Source: Fratercula arctica (lineage: Eukaryota > Chordata > Aves > Charadriiformes > Alcidae). Taken from it: 64,000 nucleotides of DNA. Shown piece after piece: positions 1 to 12,796 of this stretch. The number at the start of each line of letters is the position of its first letter. Within the stretch, counting starts at the first letter, position 1. Under the pieces are notes generated by a model. It had not been told where the DNA came from. It did no database searches and saw nothing but the letters and a program-made list of their open reading frames with translations. The position numbers and the translations under genes are program-made. The stretch is from positions 33,318,727-33,382,726 of the forward strand of contig CANTUZ010000001.1 of assembly GCA_947846985.1 (NCBI GenBank), given 5' to 3'.

Positions 1-1156
1 CATTAATGTTAACTGTAATGTTATTAGGGCACCATCTAATGAGAAACGCACGGCACGGGTAGTAGAACATTAATAGCAGCATTAGTAGAACTGGTAGAAA
101 ATTTTGAATTCTCCCTAATATCCTTAATAAACAGATACATTCAGAGATGTGGGATGTTCACTTTATTTCCTGGCCACTATGACAAGATGTAAGTCAGAAA
201 ACACTACAATTACCCTGTGTCACCTGTGAAGACTTGCTGTATGTTAACTCCAGTGGGTGTTATTAAGTATTAGGTTAAATGTAGTCACAGAGTAACAGCT
301 AAAAGTAAAAGCTACAGATCAGTACCACACATAACGCAAGCATGCTCCCAACTAGCTGAGATAGATGTCCTAGAAAAATAAAGTTAATTAGTTGTTTCTT
401 CTGAGACATCAGTGAATGAGTTTATCCTTAGATTTCAGTGGATTGCTGATCAGCCAGTCATTTCTTGTTTTAAAAAGGGTGTCTTTTTGCTTTGGGTCTA
501 AGTCTGGATACACTACATGAAGTCTATCTTGCCATTGAGACTGCTGCCAAATTGTATACAGCACTCCTGCCTCAACCCAAGGAAATCACACTAACCTCTT
601 AGATGTCCTCAAAATATCAATGTGAAGTTTTCCCCCACTTACATACGTCTAATCTTCCTCCAGCTGCTTCTCTGAGACTGGCAGGTATCGTTTTGCATCC
701 CTCAGCGAAAGCGCTGTAAAGCGTATATTGAGCTGGTTTCCAGCTGTGTTGGTTTAGGTGGGAATATTTTCTTCTGCTTGCAGCACGGGCAGCTATTTGG
801 GATCCTTGTCAGAGTTTTCTTCTGATATAGCTGCCTGTATGTAGTTCTTCTGTAAATGCTTTCAGCATTTATTGTCTTTTTATCCTGAGATGCTTTTTAG
901 CGTGTTTCAGAGAACGATTTTGTAGATGAGTATCTGAACTACCAAACTTAAATGGCTTGAGAAGCAGCACTGAGATGAGCTGAGTAAACTTCCCCCCTCC
1001 CCAACTAAAACTACATTCATGAGCTTTTTCAGTGAAGTCATAGCAAAAATTTCTATAAATATTTGAAAAATATTTACTTTTTAAAATGCAGATTCCCTTT
1101 TCCCCCCAAATTCTCCCCTAATTTTAGTTTAGTGTCCAATGAAGCGTCTTTTTTAT

Positions 1157-1182
1157 ATAACATGTAATAAATTACATGTTAT
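1157..1182. repeat. 26-bp AT-rich palindrome
   Basis: Two 12-base arms (1157-1168 and 1171-1182) are exact reverse complements separated by two A residues. The palindrome lies in a very AT-rich block. It could extrude as a cruciform or simply be a chance product of low-complexity sequence. No transposon ends were recognised around it. Confidence 0.8.
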
Positions 1183-2604
1183 TATATATACTTATTATAA
1201 ATTGAATATAATTTAAAAATAAATGAAAATCAGTTTTATATATAATAGATATTTTGTTTGGAATCAAAAGAGACATCCGTCTGAATCCAGGACTATTCTA
1301 TTTTTAGTGCACTAAAATATAAAGATCTTAAAATTATAGTTACGTTAGGTCAACACAAAGAATGCTTCTGATTTTGTTGAAAGCAGGTATCCAGTGTTGA
1401 TGAGCTGGAGCACCTGGGGTCCACCAGAGTCTTTCTTTGACTTATTCTCCCTTTCTGGTAGCCACTTTGTCTGCACTATTTGTATCTTTAAATTAAATAG
1501 CGAAGGAACTACATGTATTTAATGTCATACGGTTTGTGGACTCTTCTCTATAATTAATTCATTTAAAAGCTTGCGACAATTTAGTATTCTGTTACACTGC
1601 TGCTATATGTGTTGCATCCTCCTTATTTAAGGACATACTTCTACCTTGGACTCTGTCTTTAATTTCTTACTATGAGCGTCTGGGAAGATCACCAGAGTGT
1701 ATAATAACGTTGATAAGAAATTGTACACCTTTGGGAATCCTGCCTAATATCACAAACTTATCTCTGCTGTATTCTTATTCTCTCATTTTAGGTTGTTTGG
1801 GATATTTCCATTTTGTGTTAAAATAGATTGTAACCTCTTCCACTCTTTCAAACGCAGCCTTTGTCTTCCAGTGTCTGCAATCTAGACTAACAGGGTGCCC
1901 GTCCTTAGATGGGACTTCTTGGTAGTACTGCAATGTAATTACTGTCATATAGGTTTTAATACACTATACTAAATATAATTTTAAAGTAATGAAATGAAAT
2001 AACGGCATTCAGAGGCACAACTCTGATTTTTTTATCAGTTAAAAAACGGTATTGTATTTCTACAGGAAAAATGGGCCGTTACTTTCACTGCTCATACAGA
2101 CTGTGTCTTGTTCCATTTGAGTGAGTTATTTTTTAAACCCTAATAGGTTCATCACCTACAGCTTACTTACGTTTGCAATATGTCATAGCCCTTTCTGTTT
2201 CCCCTAATTTGGCGCCCCTGTAGGAGACTTGTTGTGCTGTCCCTAGCTCCACTCAACAGCCTGAACTGACCTAGGAGGACAAAAAGGAGGAGGAGTTCTC
2301 CAACTGGGCTGTAGCGTGACCCAGAAAACACACAACAGCAGCCTTCCCAGTAAGGGCTTGGCTGAATCTGGGTCCTAACCCACATTTCAGTGGGGACGGT
2401 GATTAACAAGTACATAGGCCTTACACCCTCCAGCTATACAGCAGCTCTCAGAAGTTTTTAAAGAGGGAGATTAGGTGATGGACAGCAGATTAATTACTGC
2501 TCCCAAGCCTCTCTAAAAACTCCAGTATGCCCATGATGGCCTCCTTTCGTGCTCTCAGAGAGCAGAAGGGTAGACAGTTTCTGGCTAGAATTGAGTATTG
2601 CATT

Positions 2605-2629
2605 AAAAAAAAAAAAAAAAAAAAAAAAA
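2605..2629. repeat. Homopolymer A run (25 bases)
   Basis: An uninterrupted run of 25 A residues lies about 60 bases before a CR1 fragment. CR1 elements do not end in poly(A), so this run is not explained by that element. It may be a microsatellite or the tail of an unrecognised retrocopy. Confidence 0.9.
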
Positions 2630-2688
2630 TTAAATTGTGGAAGAGTCTGGTAGGAGTTAGAGAATACAAATGACAGAGAGACATTTTA

Positions 2689-2965
2689 ACCAAGGCCTGA
2701 AGTGACAGGACAAGGGGCAATGGTTTTAAACTGAAAGAGGGTAAGCTTAGATTGGACATAAGGAAGACATGCTTTACAATGAGGGTGGTGAGATGCTGGA
2801 AGAGGTGGTCCAGAGAAGCTGTGGATGCCCCATCCCTGGAAGTGTTCAAGGTCAGGCTGGATGGGGCTTTGAGCAACCTGATCTGGTGAAAGATGTCCCT
2901 GCCCATGGGAAGTGGGTTGGACTAGATGATCTTTAAAGGTCCCTTCCAACCCAAACTGTTTAATT
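2689..2965 (+). mobile_element. CR1 LINE fragment (3' end)
   Basis: The sequence matches the 3' portion of avian CR1: the end of ORF2 (the segment reading 'acaaggggcaatggttttaaactg' in outline, then the 'agaagctgtggatgccccatccctgga' block), followed by the short 3'UTR ending in the 'ggttggactagatgatctttaaaggtcccttccaaccca' block. It is 5'-truncated, as is usual for CR1. The terminal octamer repeat is degenerate here, suggesting an older copy. It lies in the same orientation as ENOX1, within an intron. Confidence 0.93.
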
Positions 2966-3015
2966 TTGACTTGAGTTTTTGTTAGACTGAGGTTTTTATT
3001 TTCTTGGTCTCTTTT

Positions 3016-3031
3016 CCCCCCCCCCCCCCCC
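3016..3031. repeat. Homopolymer C run (16 bases)
   Basis: An uninterrupted run of 16 C residues inside a T-rich context. Long C runs are error-prone in sequencing, so the exact length is uncertain. Confidence 0.85.
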
Positions 3032-3064
3032 TTTCTTTTATTATAGCTGATTGGCTTTTACAAC

Positions 3065-3091
3065 AAAAAAAAAAAAAAAAAAAAAAAAAAA
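3065..3091. repeat. Homopolymer A run (27 bases)
   Basis: An uninterrupted run of 27 A residues, followed by a purine-rich stretch. It is the third long homopolymer within 500 bases. Confidence 0.9.
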
Positions 3092-4764
3092 GGAAAAAAG
3101 GGATTTCATCCTCTTATTTGCCCATTGGACTGATCATTGCAATTTCTTGAGGGTAAATTTTGTCATGGAAGGATGATTACATGCTTTTCAGAACAATTTA
3201 ATTTGATGTAACAATACTGTAACTGTTGCTAAATCTTCCAGAGAGATTCTGTAGAATATCCAAATTAGGCGCAATAACCAATCCGTGTCTGTATTTGAAT
3301 TCTAGCTAACTGTACTTTATTTTGGATAATGCACTTGTGCTATTTTAAAACCAGTAAAAACTATCTGAGAAAAAGGTAGATGTGTGCTACCAAAGATAAA
3401 ACATTTTTATTGGTAATGAAATATTGTGACATTCTAAGTGCTGATATAATTTCACAAACGTGTTGAATCATGTTATCATGGGGAACAGGGGACTCTTTAT
3501 CTGCAGAAGGTCTATTCAAGAGAGGCCTGACATTAAATGGAGTTAATATACAATTTCCTATAATTTGGAGTTTAACCATATTGCTATTGTAGGTGGGCAA
3601 GAAAGAATTCTGTGATACCAAGCCTGAAATCATTTAATCAGGAATGTAAATCAGTTATGTGCTTCAGTTACCAAATGTTGATAGAATTGGCTATGGTGGA
3701 TTGTTGTTTTTTAATTACAGCTGCTCTGTAATGTTGTTGTGTTACCAGGTTCCAAGAAGGAAAATAGTATAGTATGGCAGCTTGCTATGCCAAATGACCA
3801 CTGCTGCTGCCAAGTATAAATACTACCAGGAGTGGGCTCCTCTATAGGATGATAACCACATCCCTAAAGTAATGAATGCCACACTTCCCTATATGTATTT
3901 ATGTTCGGATAATTTATTTAAATAATGTGCCTAGTACATGCTTTATAGCCTTCTGCCTTTTGCTACACAAATTTTAGCTTATATTGCAGACTGTGCAAGT
4001 CATTTGGCAAATGTAATTTCCATCCCTGCATACTAATCGATTTCTTCACAAACACCTGCTATCAGTTATGATAATAAAAATGCCATTCTAAATTGAAAAG
4101 GGGCCAAATGGAGCTTCCTAAGGAAATGACTTAAGTGTCTTTCAATGCCTTTAATGTAGTAATGTTCTTGTAGTGCCAACACTTTTTTGAGCATTTGCAT
4201 TTTATATAATTTTACTCTATTACATCATTTTTCTGTCTAAATGGTTCCTCATAACCATTGCTACGAAGTAATTCACAGCGAGATTGGAGAGGAATTTCTG
4301 TGTTTCCTCTCTCACGGGATTAAATCCAGCAACTTTACGTAGTCAACATTCCTTAGCACAGATCTGATTGGAACATCTGGCCGCTAGACTAGTATAAATA
4401 CTAAACGGCTGTATCAGTTCCTATAACATCACTGGGAAAACATTGTCAAGTTGGTGGGTGCTTTGCCCTTGGACTGCGTGCCAGTTTCTTCCTAAAATAT
4501 AAGCTTAAATTTAGCAGCCAGATTGCAAGTAGCGTTTGAATTATCCAGGGTCGCTTTATAGCTCCTTCCATCCCAGGAAATAACTTCCCAGCAACAGCCT
4601 GTGCCAGAACCTAATCATTTTCAGCTCTGCTGGGTCTTGTCTCAGCTCCGAAATGTCTCACTGGCTTTCAGCTCTATTGTCGTCTCCCCTGACAATGTCC
4701 TCTGCATTATTTGTAAGGAAACAATCTATTTTACTGATTTCTTCACATTTTCATTTCCTCTTAG

Positions 4765-4949
4765 CTCTAGCCGCCCAAGCGTATGCGCTAAAGGAAGAGA
4801 ACGATAGTCTACGATGGCAGCTGGATGCCTATAGGAATGAAGTGGAGCTCCTGAAACAGGAGAAAGGACAGCTCTTTCGAACAGAAGAAAGCCTTACGAA
4901 GGACCAGCAACTGCAGTTCCTACAGCAGACAATGCAAGGCATGCAGCAG
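4765..4949 (+). CDS. ENOX1: ENOX1 coding exon (first in window): coiled-coil region
   Basis: Encodes about 61 residues of ecto-NOX disulfide-thiol exchanger 1, a cell-surface protein of the ENOX family reported to combine hydroquinone/NADH oxidase and protein disulfide-thiol interchange activities. The frame reads from LAAQAYALKEENDSLRWQL through ELLKQEKGQLF to QFLQQTMQGMQQ. The heptad-spaced leucines and the Glu/Lys/Gln content indicate a coiled coil. I recognise this stretch as ENOX1 from memory. The acceptor is a pyrimidine-rich tract with AG at 4763-4764. A second AG at 4769-4770 would start the exon six bases later, in frame. The first two bases complete a codon split with the missing upstream exon. 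The donor at 4950 reads GTATTG, which is weak (no G at +5). The exon ends in phase 0 and joins in frame to the exon at 19862. The exact start is less certain than the end. Confidence 0.93.
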
Positions 4950-7900
4950 GTATTGTTAAGGAAGAAGAGAACAGGTCTTCTTTTTCTTTTTCTGGGAAAG
5001 TAGTACCATGGGGCTGTGCTGTACTCCAGACTAATAGTCATGAAGGTCCTGATTTCTTTTCAGAGTCAAAATCTTAAGGATTTTAGATGGGGGAAAGGGG
5101 AGGAGGAATTGGGGATACATTTAGGGACAGTCATTCTAGGAATTCATAAACTGTAAACCCATTGATTCAAGAAAAGTCCTTGTGCATGTTTATTTAGGAA
5201 CAAATTACTTCGGTACATCCCCTGTTGCTCTCCTCACTTAATCCAGTTGGCCCTAATTCTACACAGAAGTTCGGGAAAATTTGTTCGGTGTAGCATAGCC
5301 AGTGCTCTGTGATGCTTTTGTTTGCATTCATCTGGATCTTTAGATGCATCTCCACTTCTCAGCTTTGTCTTTTTTTCTGCTGACTCTTGTTTGAGGATGA
5401 CTCCACCTTGTCCAGACTACCCTCCTGCTAACTTGCAAGTGGATAGCAACATCAATGCTGTCTCCTGAGCTCTTATCGTTTAGGCTGACCCATGGATGTA
5501 ACCTTTTCATTCAGGCAATTTTTTAAATGATTTAGTGCAGCAACAAGGCTTTTTCTCGGGCATCCGTCAGACAGAAACTGCAATGTGTGCCTGCAGGGGC
5601 AGTTCAGTGTACCTTATCCATTCTCCCTGATTTGTCAGTGTGCTCCTGACGTTATGCTGGGCAGGTCTTGGCAAGCACATCCATATTGCTCCCCCTACTT
5701 CGTCTGACAGGTCCACGAACACATAAAGCACCCCTCCTTCAACATGCGTGTGTCTAACCTCTTTCCTGCCCAGGCACCTGTATTCAGCTGCTACCTGACA
5801 GAGCGCAAGGGCAGTGGCTCACCACGACACTGGGTTGGGCTCCCACCTAGAATGGAGCTTCTCAAGATGTCACTGCAGAGGTGAATTTGCCCTCCTTCGT
5901 CTGTGCCCTGAAGCAATGCGTGCGCTCCTCTGTCACTCTTGGTTATTAGATTCCAGAAGGGGACAAGTTGTGCCCACTTCCAGATTGTACTAAGCTGCTT
6001 TTTTATGACAAAAACCAGGAGATATTCATTTACATATGAGCTGCCTGGTTGGATTAGGAATTGCATTGCCGTCGTGGTACCCATCGAATCCAATAAATCT
6101 GCAAATCCCACCCACCACCAAATAAGAGTGCACAAGACAAGCCTACATGTGTGTTTATACCCCTACAAAACCTGCAGGGTTCTACCAAATCAGGATGATC
6201 TATGGTATAGTGGAGTAATTCTGAACAAAATATTTGAAAAACAGAAAATGAGTCATCGACCATTCAGGATTAAAATCTTTCCTGAATTTAGGAATAAAGT
6301 CAATAATCAGAAATATTTCAGGTTTCAGTATACTTTAGATATGCTTGAGGTCTATTTCCGATCTTATCCTTATATAAATGGATACTTAAATATCACTGGC
6401 TTCATTAAATTTAACTGCATATATAAATATTGTGCTAAATTTTAGCCTAGTGATAATTCTCCATTAAAATCAGTGAAAAGTGGGCACAAAATACTACTAA
6501 ATCAAAATGCTAGAGCCCTGACGCTCATTTTGCATTATTATAATTTCCTACCTGGGGTCTGGATGAAGGATAATCAAGTCTGTAGAATATAAATAGATTT
6601 CTATTGTTACTTCAAGGAAATGTTAATATTGCAAGTCAATAACAGAGCACAACTTACTTATCTCTCTGTTCAGCTAGCAATGGACACTGTAGTCCCTTTT
6701 CTCTCTGAGAGTTTTTATGTTCGTGACGATTTTGCTGTGAGGTACTGAATTTTTCTAGTTCGCCATCTCAGGGTCAGACCTTCTAACTCCCAATGGGATA
6801 TAATTAGAGATAGCCCAAGGAGCTGGAGAAGACGTTGCAGATAATCCAGTCTGACAGTATGCTGAGTAGGGCAGCAACACAGAAGCACAGGAGGTGGAGT
6901 TCAGAATATTTGGTGGGAAATTATCAGTCAATTAAGCAGCTGGATGATGGCTTTGGATTTCAATGATTAGCCGTAGTCATGACATCCCATAACCTTTGTG
7001 CTTTTCATGAAGTTCATGCATGCATATTTAGAAATAAACCTTTGATTTAGGTAGGCTCTGTTTTATCTCGGCTTGGTTTTGTAAATGTTGAGAGATGACA
7101 ACCTTAGCTGAAATCCATCAGTATAGCAGGTGCTCAGCCTCTATGGAAATCAGTCTCTCTATGAAATATTAAACATATAGCCAGGACTTGAGTAGTAATA
7201 ATTTAACAAGAAGACGTGTATTCCCTTTTATGCTTTTGTATATATTAAAATTAATTTCAGACAAGGTAAACTGAAAGCCATTGAATTCCTGAACCCTACA
7301 TATATGTCAGCATTAAAAAATGTATTCCTCCTCCTCTTTACCTCTTCATTCTCCCCTGCTTTTTCATACACCTCTTCTTCTAACTTTGAAAACTAGAGGA
7401 TAAGTGATTTGAGCTGCAGCCTGAAAAGCAGGTTTTTCTGGGATGCATTTTCAGAATCAAGACATTTTTTTGTAAACATATTTGGTGCCAAACAATAGCA
7501 AATAACACAATATCAGAGTATTTTTTTGTGTAGTTCTACCATCTGGGCACTTTTCAGGATTCTTTCCCACATTTGCAGGACTGGTGAAATTAATGTTTAT
7601 TTTCTCTTCCATCACTCCTACTGATCAGAAGTAGCATCAGCAGAATCACACAGATGTTTGCTTATGAAGTATACCTTATGGGTAGTAGTCGCAACCTGCT
7701 TATTTATTGTCTCTAAAAAAGAAAATCCTTTGGACTAATGACACTGAACTTACCGAGTTTTTAGTCCACTCCCTTCATAAAACTGTGTCACAGTTTAATT
7801 TCATACCCACTGTGAGATCTCAAACAAATTGAAATAATGTCTTGTATCCATGGTAACAAATGAGATACACTTTACCTGATTTTGAGATGGAAATTGAATT

Positions 7901-10900
7901 AACTTGTCACTGCTGCATAGGTGGTATTGCCTTCAATTTATTTCTATATGAGAACACACATACTAAGCAATCACTTTTCGAACGGCTCCGTTTTTCCAGC
8001 AGTGTTTGGTATTCTCTAACAAAGTCTGTGATCACAAGGAAGGATGTTTTAGTCATAACTATTTTTACAATACGTCACAGAATGGTTGTAAGAATTTCTT
8101 AAATCTTGTCTCTCTGTCTGAAATGTTTTACCAGATACATGACTGTAGGCAATGCAGAAAATACCATCTAGTAGTGTTGCTTAATGCTTGCCATTATAGG
8201 ACTCAGTTTTCAGTGGGTATGTAATTTCTCCAAATATTAACCATTCGGGTTAGTGTATCCCATGTGGAGTAGCAACTAGAATTCTTTTGAAAAAGTCTCA
8301 TCAAAATATATTTCAGCCATTCCAAGAACAGAGCGTGAAAACCATGCTTTTCTCGTTTGTTGTCCACCAAAGAAAATTCTTGAGGAAATGCACTTGCCAC
8401 CTTCATGCTTTGAAACAAGGACTCAGAATTTGACAGTGAGTTGCTATTGAATTAATGACGTGGTTTCCATGTCCTTTATAAAATCTGCCTGAAATTGATA
8501 GTATTATAAGCCTTTGAAAAAGTGTCAGCTTGCCACATAGGAGATGGCACTCATTAGCATATATCCAAGTAAATTTGAGATTATTACTGGCGATCTGGGG
8601 TTGTTCATGAACAACTTCCATAGCACAGGCATCGGTGCAATGTTTTACTCCTCAAGTTAGTCCTAAATCTATAGAGCACACCTCCTTTAGCATGGCTCTC
8701 TAATTGAACAAGCTAGTTCCACCTTTTCATCAGGCTAATTGGCCAAGGTATGGGGCCATGACTGCTTAGCTGGACTGATTCCTGAACTGGTTCATTTGCC
8801 AATCGGCCGGTAGTTCTGCACTGTGCTTCATAGCATCATGTAAATGTATGATAATGTTCTTTCCTCTCACAACTCCCTGAGCATGATGGGCTGAATTTAA
8901 GCTCCTGCAGGCAAGGGTGTCATCCAGAAATTCCCATTTAAAACATGCTTCCACCTATGCTTTCTCCGGGAAATGTACGTGAGTGCCTACAGTTCTGCTA
9001 TTGCAAATGCTGGAGTTTATCTGAGACCTTTAAGAGGCACCTCATTGCCCTGGTTCCTTAAAGGGACTGATTCATTAGCCGAGCTGGGGTTCATACTCCT
9101 AAAACACAGCGACAGCACCGGCTCCCCTTCGTTGGCAGTGGTGCATTAAAGCCTGGCCAGGGGGTTACTGCGTGAGCAGGGGATGTGCGGGGATGCCTCT
9201 CCTAAAATTAGTGCTGCGGGTGGAAAGCAAGAACAATAGGAACAGGCGTGGGTGGTAGGCGTAGGGCTGACACCAAGGCTGAAGCACTGCTGTGCGTGCC
9301 ACCGACTCTGTTAGCTCGGGGTGTTTCAGCAGGAGACTGAACATACCCTGGCCCTGTTGATGGCCCGCATGGATGTCACTCTGGTGCAGCGTTGAGCAAA
9401 GTCTTCTTTTGTCTTGTCTCCTTTTTTCCCACAAAACAATATCAATTTCACTCTAATAGCAAGGCAGATTGTGAACCTGAGCACTCAGAAGCCAGGGACC
9501 GCCAGAGCTGCCGCCTTTGTGTTTCACTTCGTGTGCCTCAGAGACCCTTCCCCATTCTGTGCCGCAGAGTTAATCATCGCCTATTCAATACCTTCCTGTC
9601 CTTCCTGTTCAATATGCAACTCGAGGTCTCACTGCAAAGGCCACATGGCTCCTGACATTTCCTACCTACTGAGGACTAGATTTTGCAGTTTACTGATCGT
9701 TTAGCATGTAAAATAAATAGCACGTGCATCTGAGACTTACACACCTATTTTTAAAGGGCTCTGATAAATGCCGGATGACTAGCAATCCTTTCAGGCTTTC
9801 AGCGCTCGTTCAGGGAAGGACAGTTTGGCTTGTGATATGCCTCACCGTTGTGGTCGGGAGGGTGAGAAGAGCTGCTGGAGTGCATCGCAGCTCCCTCCTT
9901 ATACTCACTGCCCCCTCGAAGGAGGATGGCCAGGGTATGTATTTGGTGACAAGGACTGTGGGGCGCACACAGCTTCCACAGTACAGTCACTGGGAGCTGG
10001 CTTAGGACCTGTTTGTCTAAGTGAGATAGCACAAGGTTCATCTCTCAGGTTTTTAAGCAAGATCATGTGCCTCTCACGTACAGTAACCATTCTGAGTTGT
10101 AAAGCCAGAGGTAACTAGTGTTGGCCTCACTGTGCTGCTTTTGAAATGACTTTGATTTCTACAGCTCTCAGCCGCTGGAGCAGAGCTGGTCCATTTTCAG
10201 ATGTCCTCACTGAGCTAGCAGAATTTTTTTTTTTCTACAAGCAAAGATGGCATTGCTCAGATCTTTCCTCTCCTATCCCATTACGAAATGTAGGGTTTTT
10301 CTCATGCAAGTAAAGGAAAAACTGGCTATTCCCATGGTCCACTCTCTTTCAGTGGGAGCAGGGAGGAAAAGCACGTTTCCGTCCAGGAGGTTTCAGCAGG
10401 TAGTAGGATAGGGCATCACGAGACCTTTTTTTCACATCACTCTTCTAACCAATCTGCCACCTATTAAATTCCAGTAAGCCTCAGCTGGCATTTAGGTCTG
10501 CAGCTCTCAGATCTTTCACAGATGTTGTTAACTGTCACGGCCATTCCTTTCTCTCACGTACAAACTTTCTGAAATGTCAGAAGTCACGGACACATATACT
10601 GTTGGCTGAAAATTGCCGAATCTGGTGCCACGTGAGCACCATAACCATTATAACAACCATTTACCTTTAAATATACAGGTTCTAGTAGCAGTTTATCATT
10701 GAAATTAACATCATTGTTGAATAGATGGAGCATGTTACGGCTATATTTATTAACATAGCTTAAATGTAGAGGAGATTTGTAGACTTTTTTTCCACCTACT
10801 TTTTGCTCACCAAACCTATTCAGTGTATAACCCACGCAACGTACTTATGCACAGCTATAAACTGATTCTTCTCCAATAATGCAGTATTAAAGAGGAGGGT

Positions 10901-12507
10901 AAATAAAAGAGATAATAAACATTACCTCTTGTATTTGCATTTTACCTGCTGAATAAACAGACCAGAATAATTAAGTTGGAAATGTTTTTTATTACTACTT
11001 TTGCAGTATGAATTCCAGTTATATCTTTCTGTTTTCCTATAAAAGTGGCACTGGAGTAGTAATGGCAATATTGATCAACACTGATAATTTTATAGGGAAT
11101 GGATACAAAATAAGTGCGAGGGAGTGGACCCAATATCCAGATGTTCACTTCCAGGCCTGTATCTTCTTCTCTTACCCTACAGTTGGTATTTGGAAACTGG
11201 TTAAGAACTATGTGTGCTCCTGGGGAAGAGAGACGTGTTCCCATAAGTATCATCTTTGTTCCCATGTGCTTTTCAGGGCTCTGTATAGTACTGTCCACAT
11301 TCAAACTTCCAGAAAATACTTACTCTTTCTGATTATATTAAAAAAAAGAGCAGCTGGCAGTTAAGTGCTAATTATTTACCAGATCTCAGACAAGCCAAAT
11401 GGGTTCTCCTCTGTGTTTAACAACCTTTCCTTATTGAAAGTAGTGTTTAATTTCCCACTTCGGCCACCACCACTTCAACAATATTAGGGGAAGTGTAAAT
11501 AAGGGCCTACAGATGCTTTAAGCACCATATTCCTGATAGCTGTTCTAGTGGTAAGATCTAGAGGGTAGCATCTTTTTGCCTGCTGCCACTGGCAAAGCTG
11601 AACTGAGATTGGCAGCAAGAATAAGCACTTTGGAGAGAAATAACTGGGTGCACATATTTTATTTAAAATATGAAAGAAATCAACTAATATGTTCATTAAC
11701 ATGCTTGTGTAGTCTAGTGGTGGTGCAGGATAGATCTCATAAGTTTTACAATCAAGAGATCCTACGTGAGTCCTAAATACTAGTGTTGGCTTGCTGATTA
11801 CACAGCTTCCAAATGCATTTGATGCTTTCATTACTAGGAATACTGCTTCCACTACTAGGAGTTGTGTTTCAATGGAAATACCACTGGCCAAATTGATTCT
11901 CTTCCCTAATGTCATTCTTCTCCTAATTAAAATGTGTCAGGTCTTTTTTTTCTCCTTTAAAATTGGTGAAAGATTTCTTCTTGAATAGGAAAATAAAAAT
12001 TTTAAAAATCTGTTCTGGTTTGTGGGGAAAGAGTGTGCTGGATCACGCTTATTTGCAGTTCTGTGAAAGAAGAGATGGGATCATACAGATGAAGTGCCAT
12101 TGTCTGCTGAGGAAGTGTCCACAATGGACAGGTACAGGTGAAAGGTTGGAGAAGAGGAGGTTGCTATGGATGGATGATCATGTCTTCTTTTGACTGTGCA
12201 TCATATCAGGTGCGGACTGGTTGCCTTGTAGGCCAGATAAGAGGGCAGAGGGAACATGACACTCATTTAGGATCATCCCTCTTCCTTTGATCAGGATCAG
12301 ACCAACCTGTAAGCCCACCTGCCTCCTCACCTATTGCCAGTAAAGTCAGGGACTATGTAACATGCCAGTCACCTCATTTAGCAAAGGCAGGAGGGAGCTT
12401 TATTGATGAGGTCTAGTGGGCTTCAGTCAGACTTCTCCCCTCCACGGAGCATTATCAGAATCAAAGACCTTGTGTAATCTGGAATAATGGAATAATGTAA
12501 GTCAATA

Positions 12508-12796
12508 GGGACGTCTGGAGGTCATGTACACCATCCCACTGCTCAAAGCAGGACGAGCTCTGGAGTTGTCTCAGTTTTGCTCAGGGCCTCGTCTAGCTAT
12601 GTTCTCAGTACCTCCAAGGATGGAGAATCCATAGTTTATCTGAGCCCTTGTTCATGTGGTTGGCCACCCTCGCTGTGGAGTATTTTCCCTATATGTAACG
12701 GAAATATTTCTTGTTAAAATGTGTCTGTCTGCCCTCAGTCCTTACCTGTGAAGAGCCTAACTCCACCTTCTCTGTAACTTCCCTTTAGGTAGTTTC
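12508..12796 (-). mobile_element. Old, degraded CR1 LINE fragment
   Basis: Read on the minus strand, this resembles a CR1 3' end. The + strand shows degenerate versions of the usual complement: 'ctggaggtcatgtacaccatccc', then 'tgctcaaagcaggacgagct', 'tccaaggatggagaatcca', and the 'ttccctatatgtaacggaaatatttc' block, ending near 'tctgtaacttccctttaggta'. Many substitutions and no octamer repeat suggest an ancient insertion. The edges are approximate. Confidence 0.8.

Larger units (their letters stand above)
1..4764 (+). other. ENOX1: ENOX1 intron, 3' part of the intron upstream of the first visible exon
   Basis: This is inferred to be intronic because the exon at 4765 opens with two bases that complete a codon begun in an exon outside the window. 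No coding exon was recognised here. It holds one CR1 fragment (2689-2965), homopolymer runs (A25 at 2605, C16 at 3016, A27 at 3065), an AT-rich block around 1140-1260 with a near-perfect palindrome, and otherwise unremarkable AT-rich sequence. It ends in a pyrimidine-rich tract and AG at 4763-4764. Confidence 0.8.

Noticed and set aside
4653..4764. Start of ENOX1 translation at 4653
   Set aside because: The ATG lies in intron sequence before a good polypyrimidine tract and AG; ENOX1 has a long N-terminal region encoded upstream of the window.
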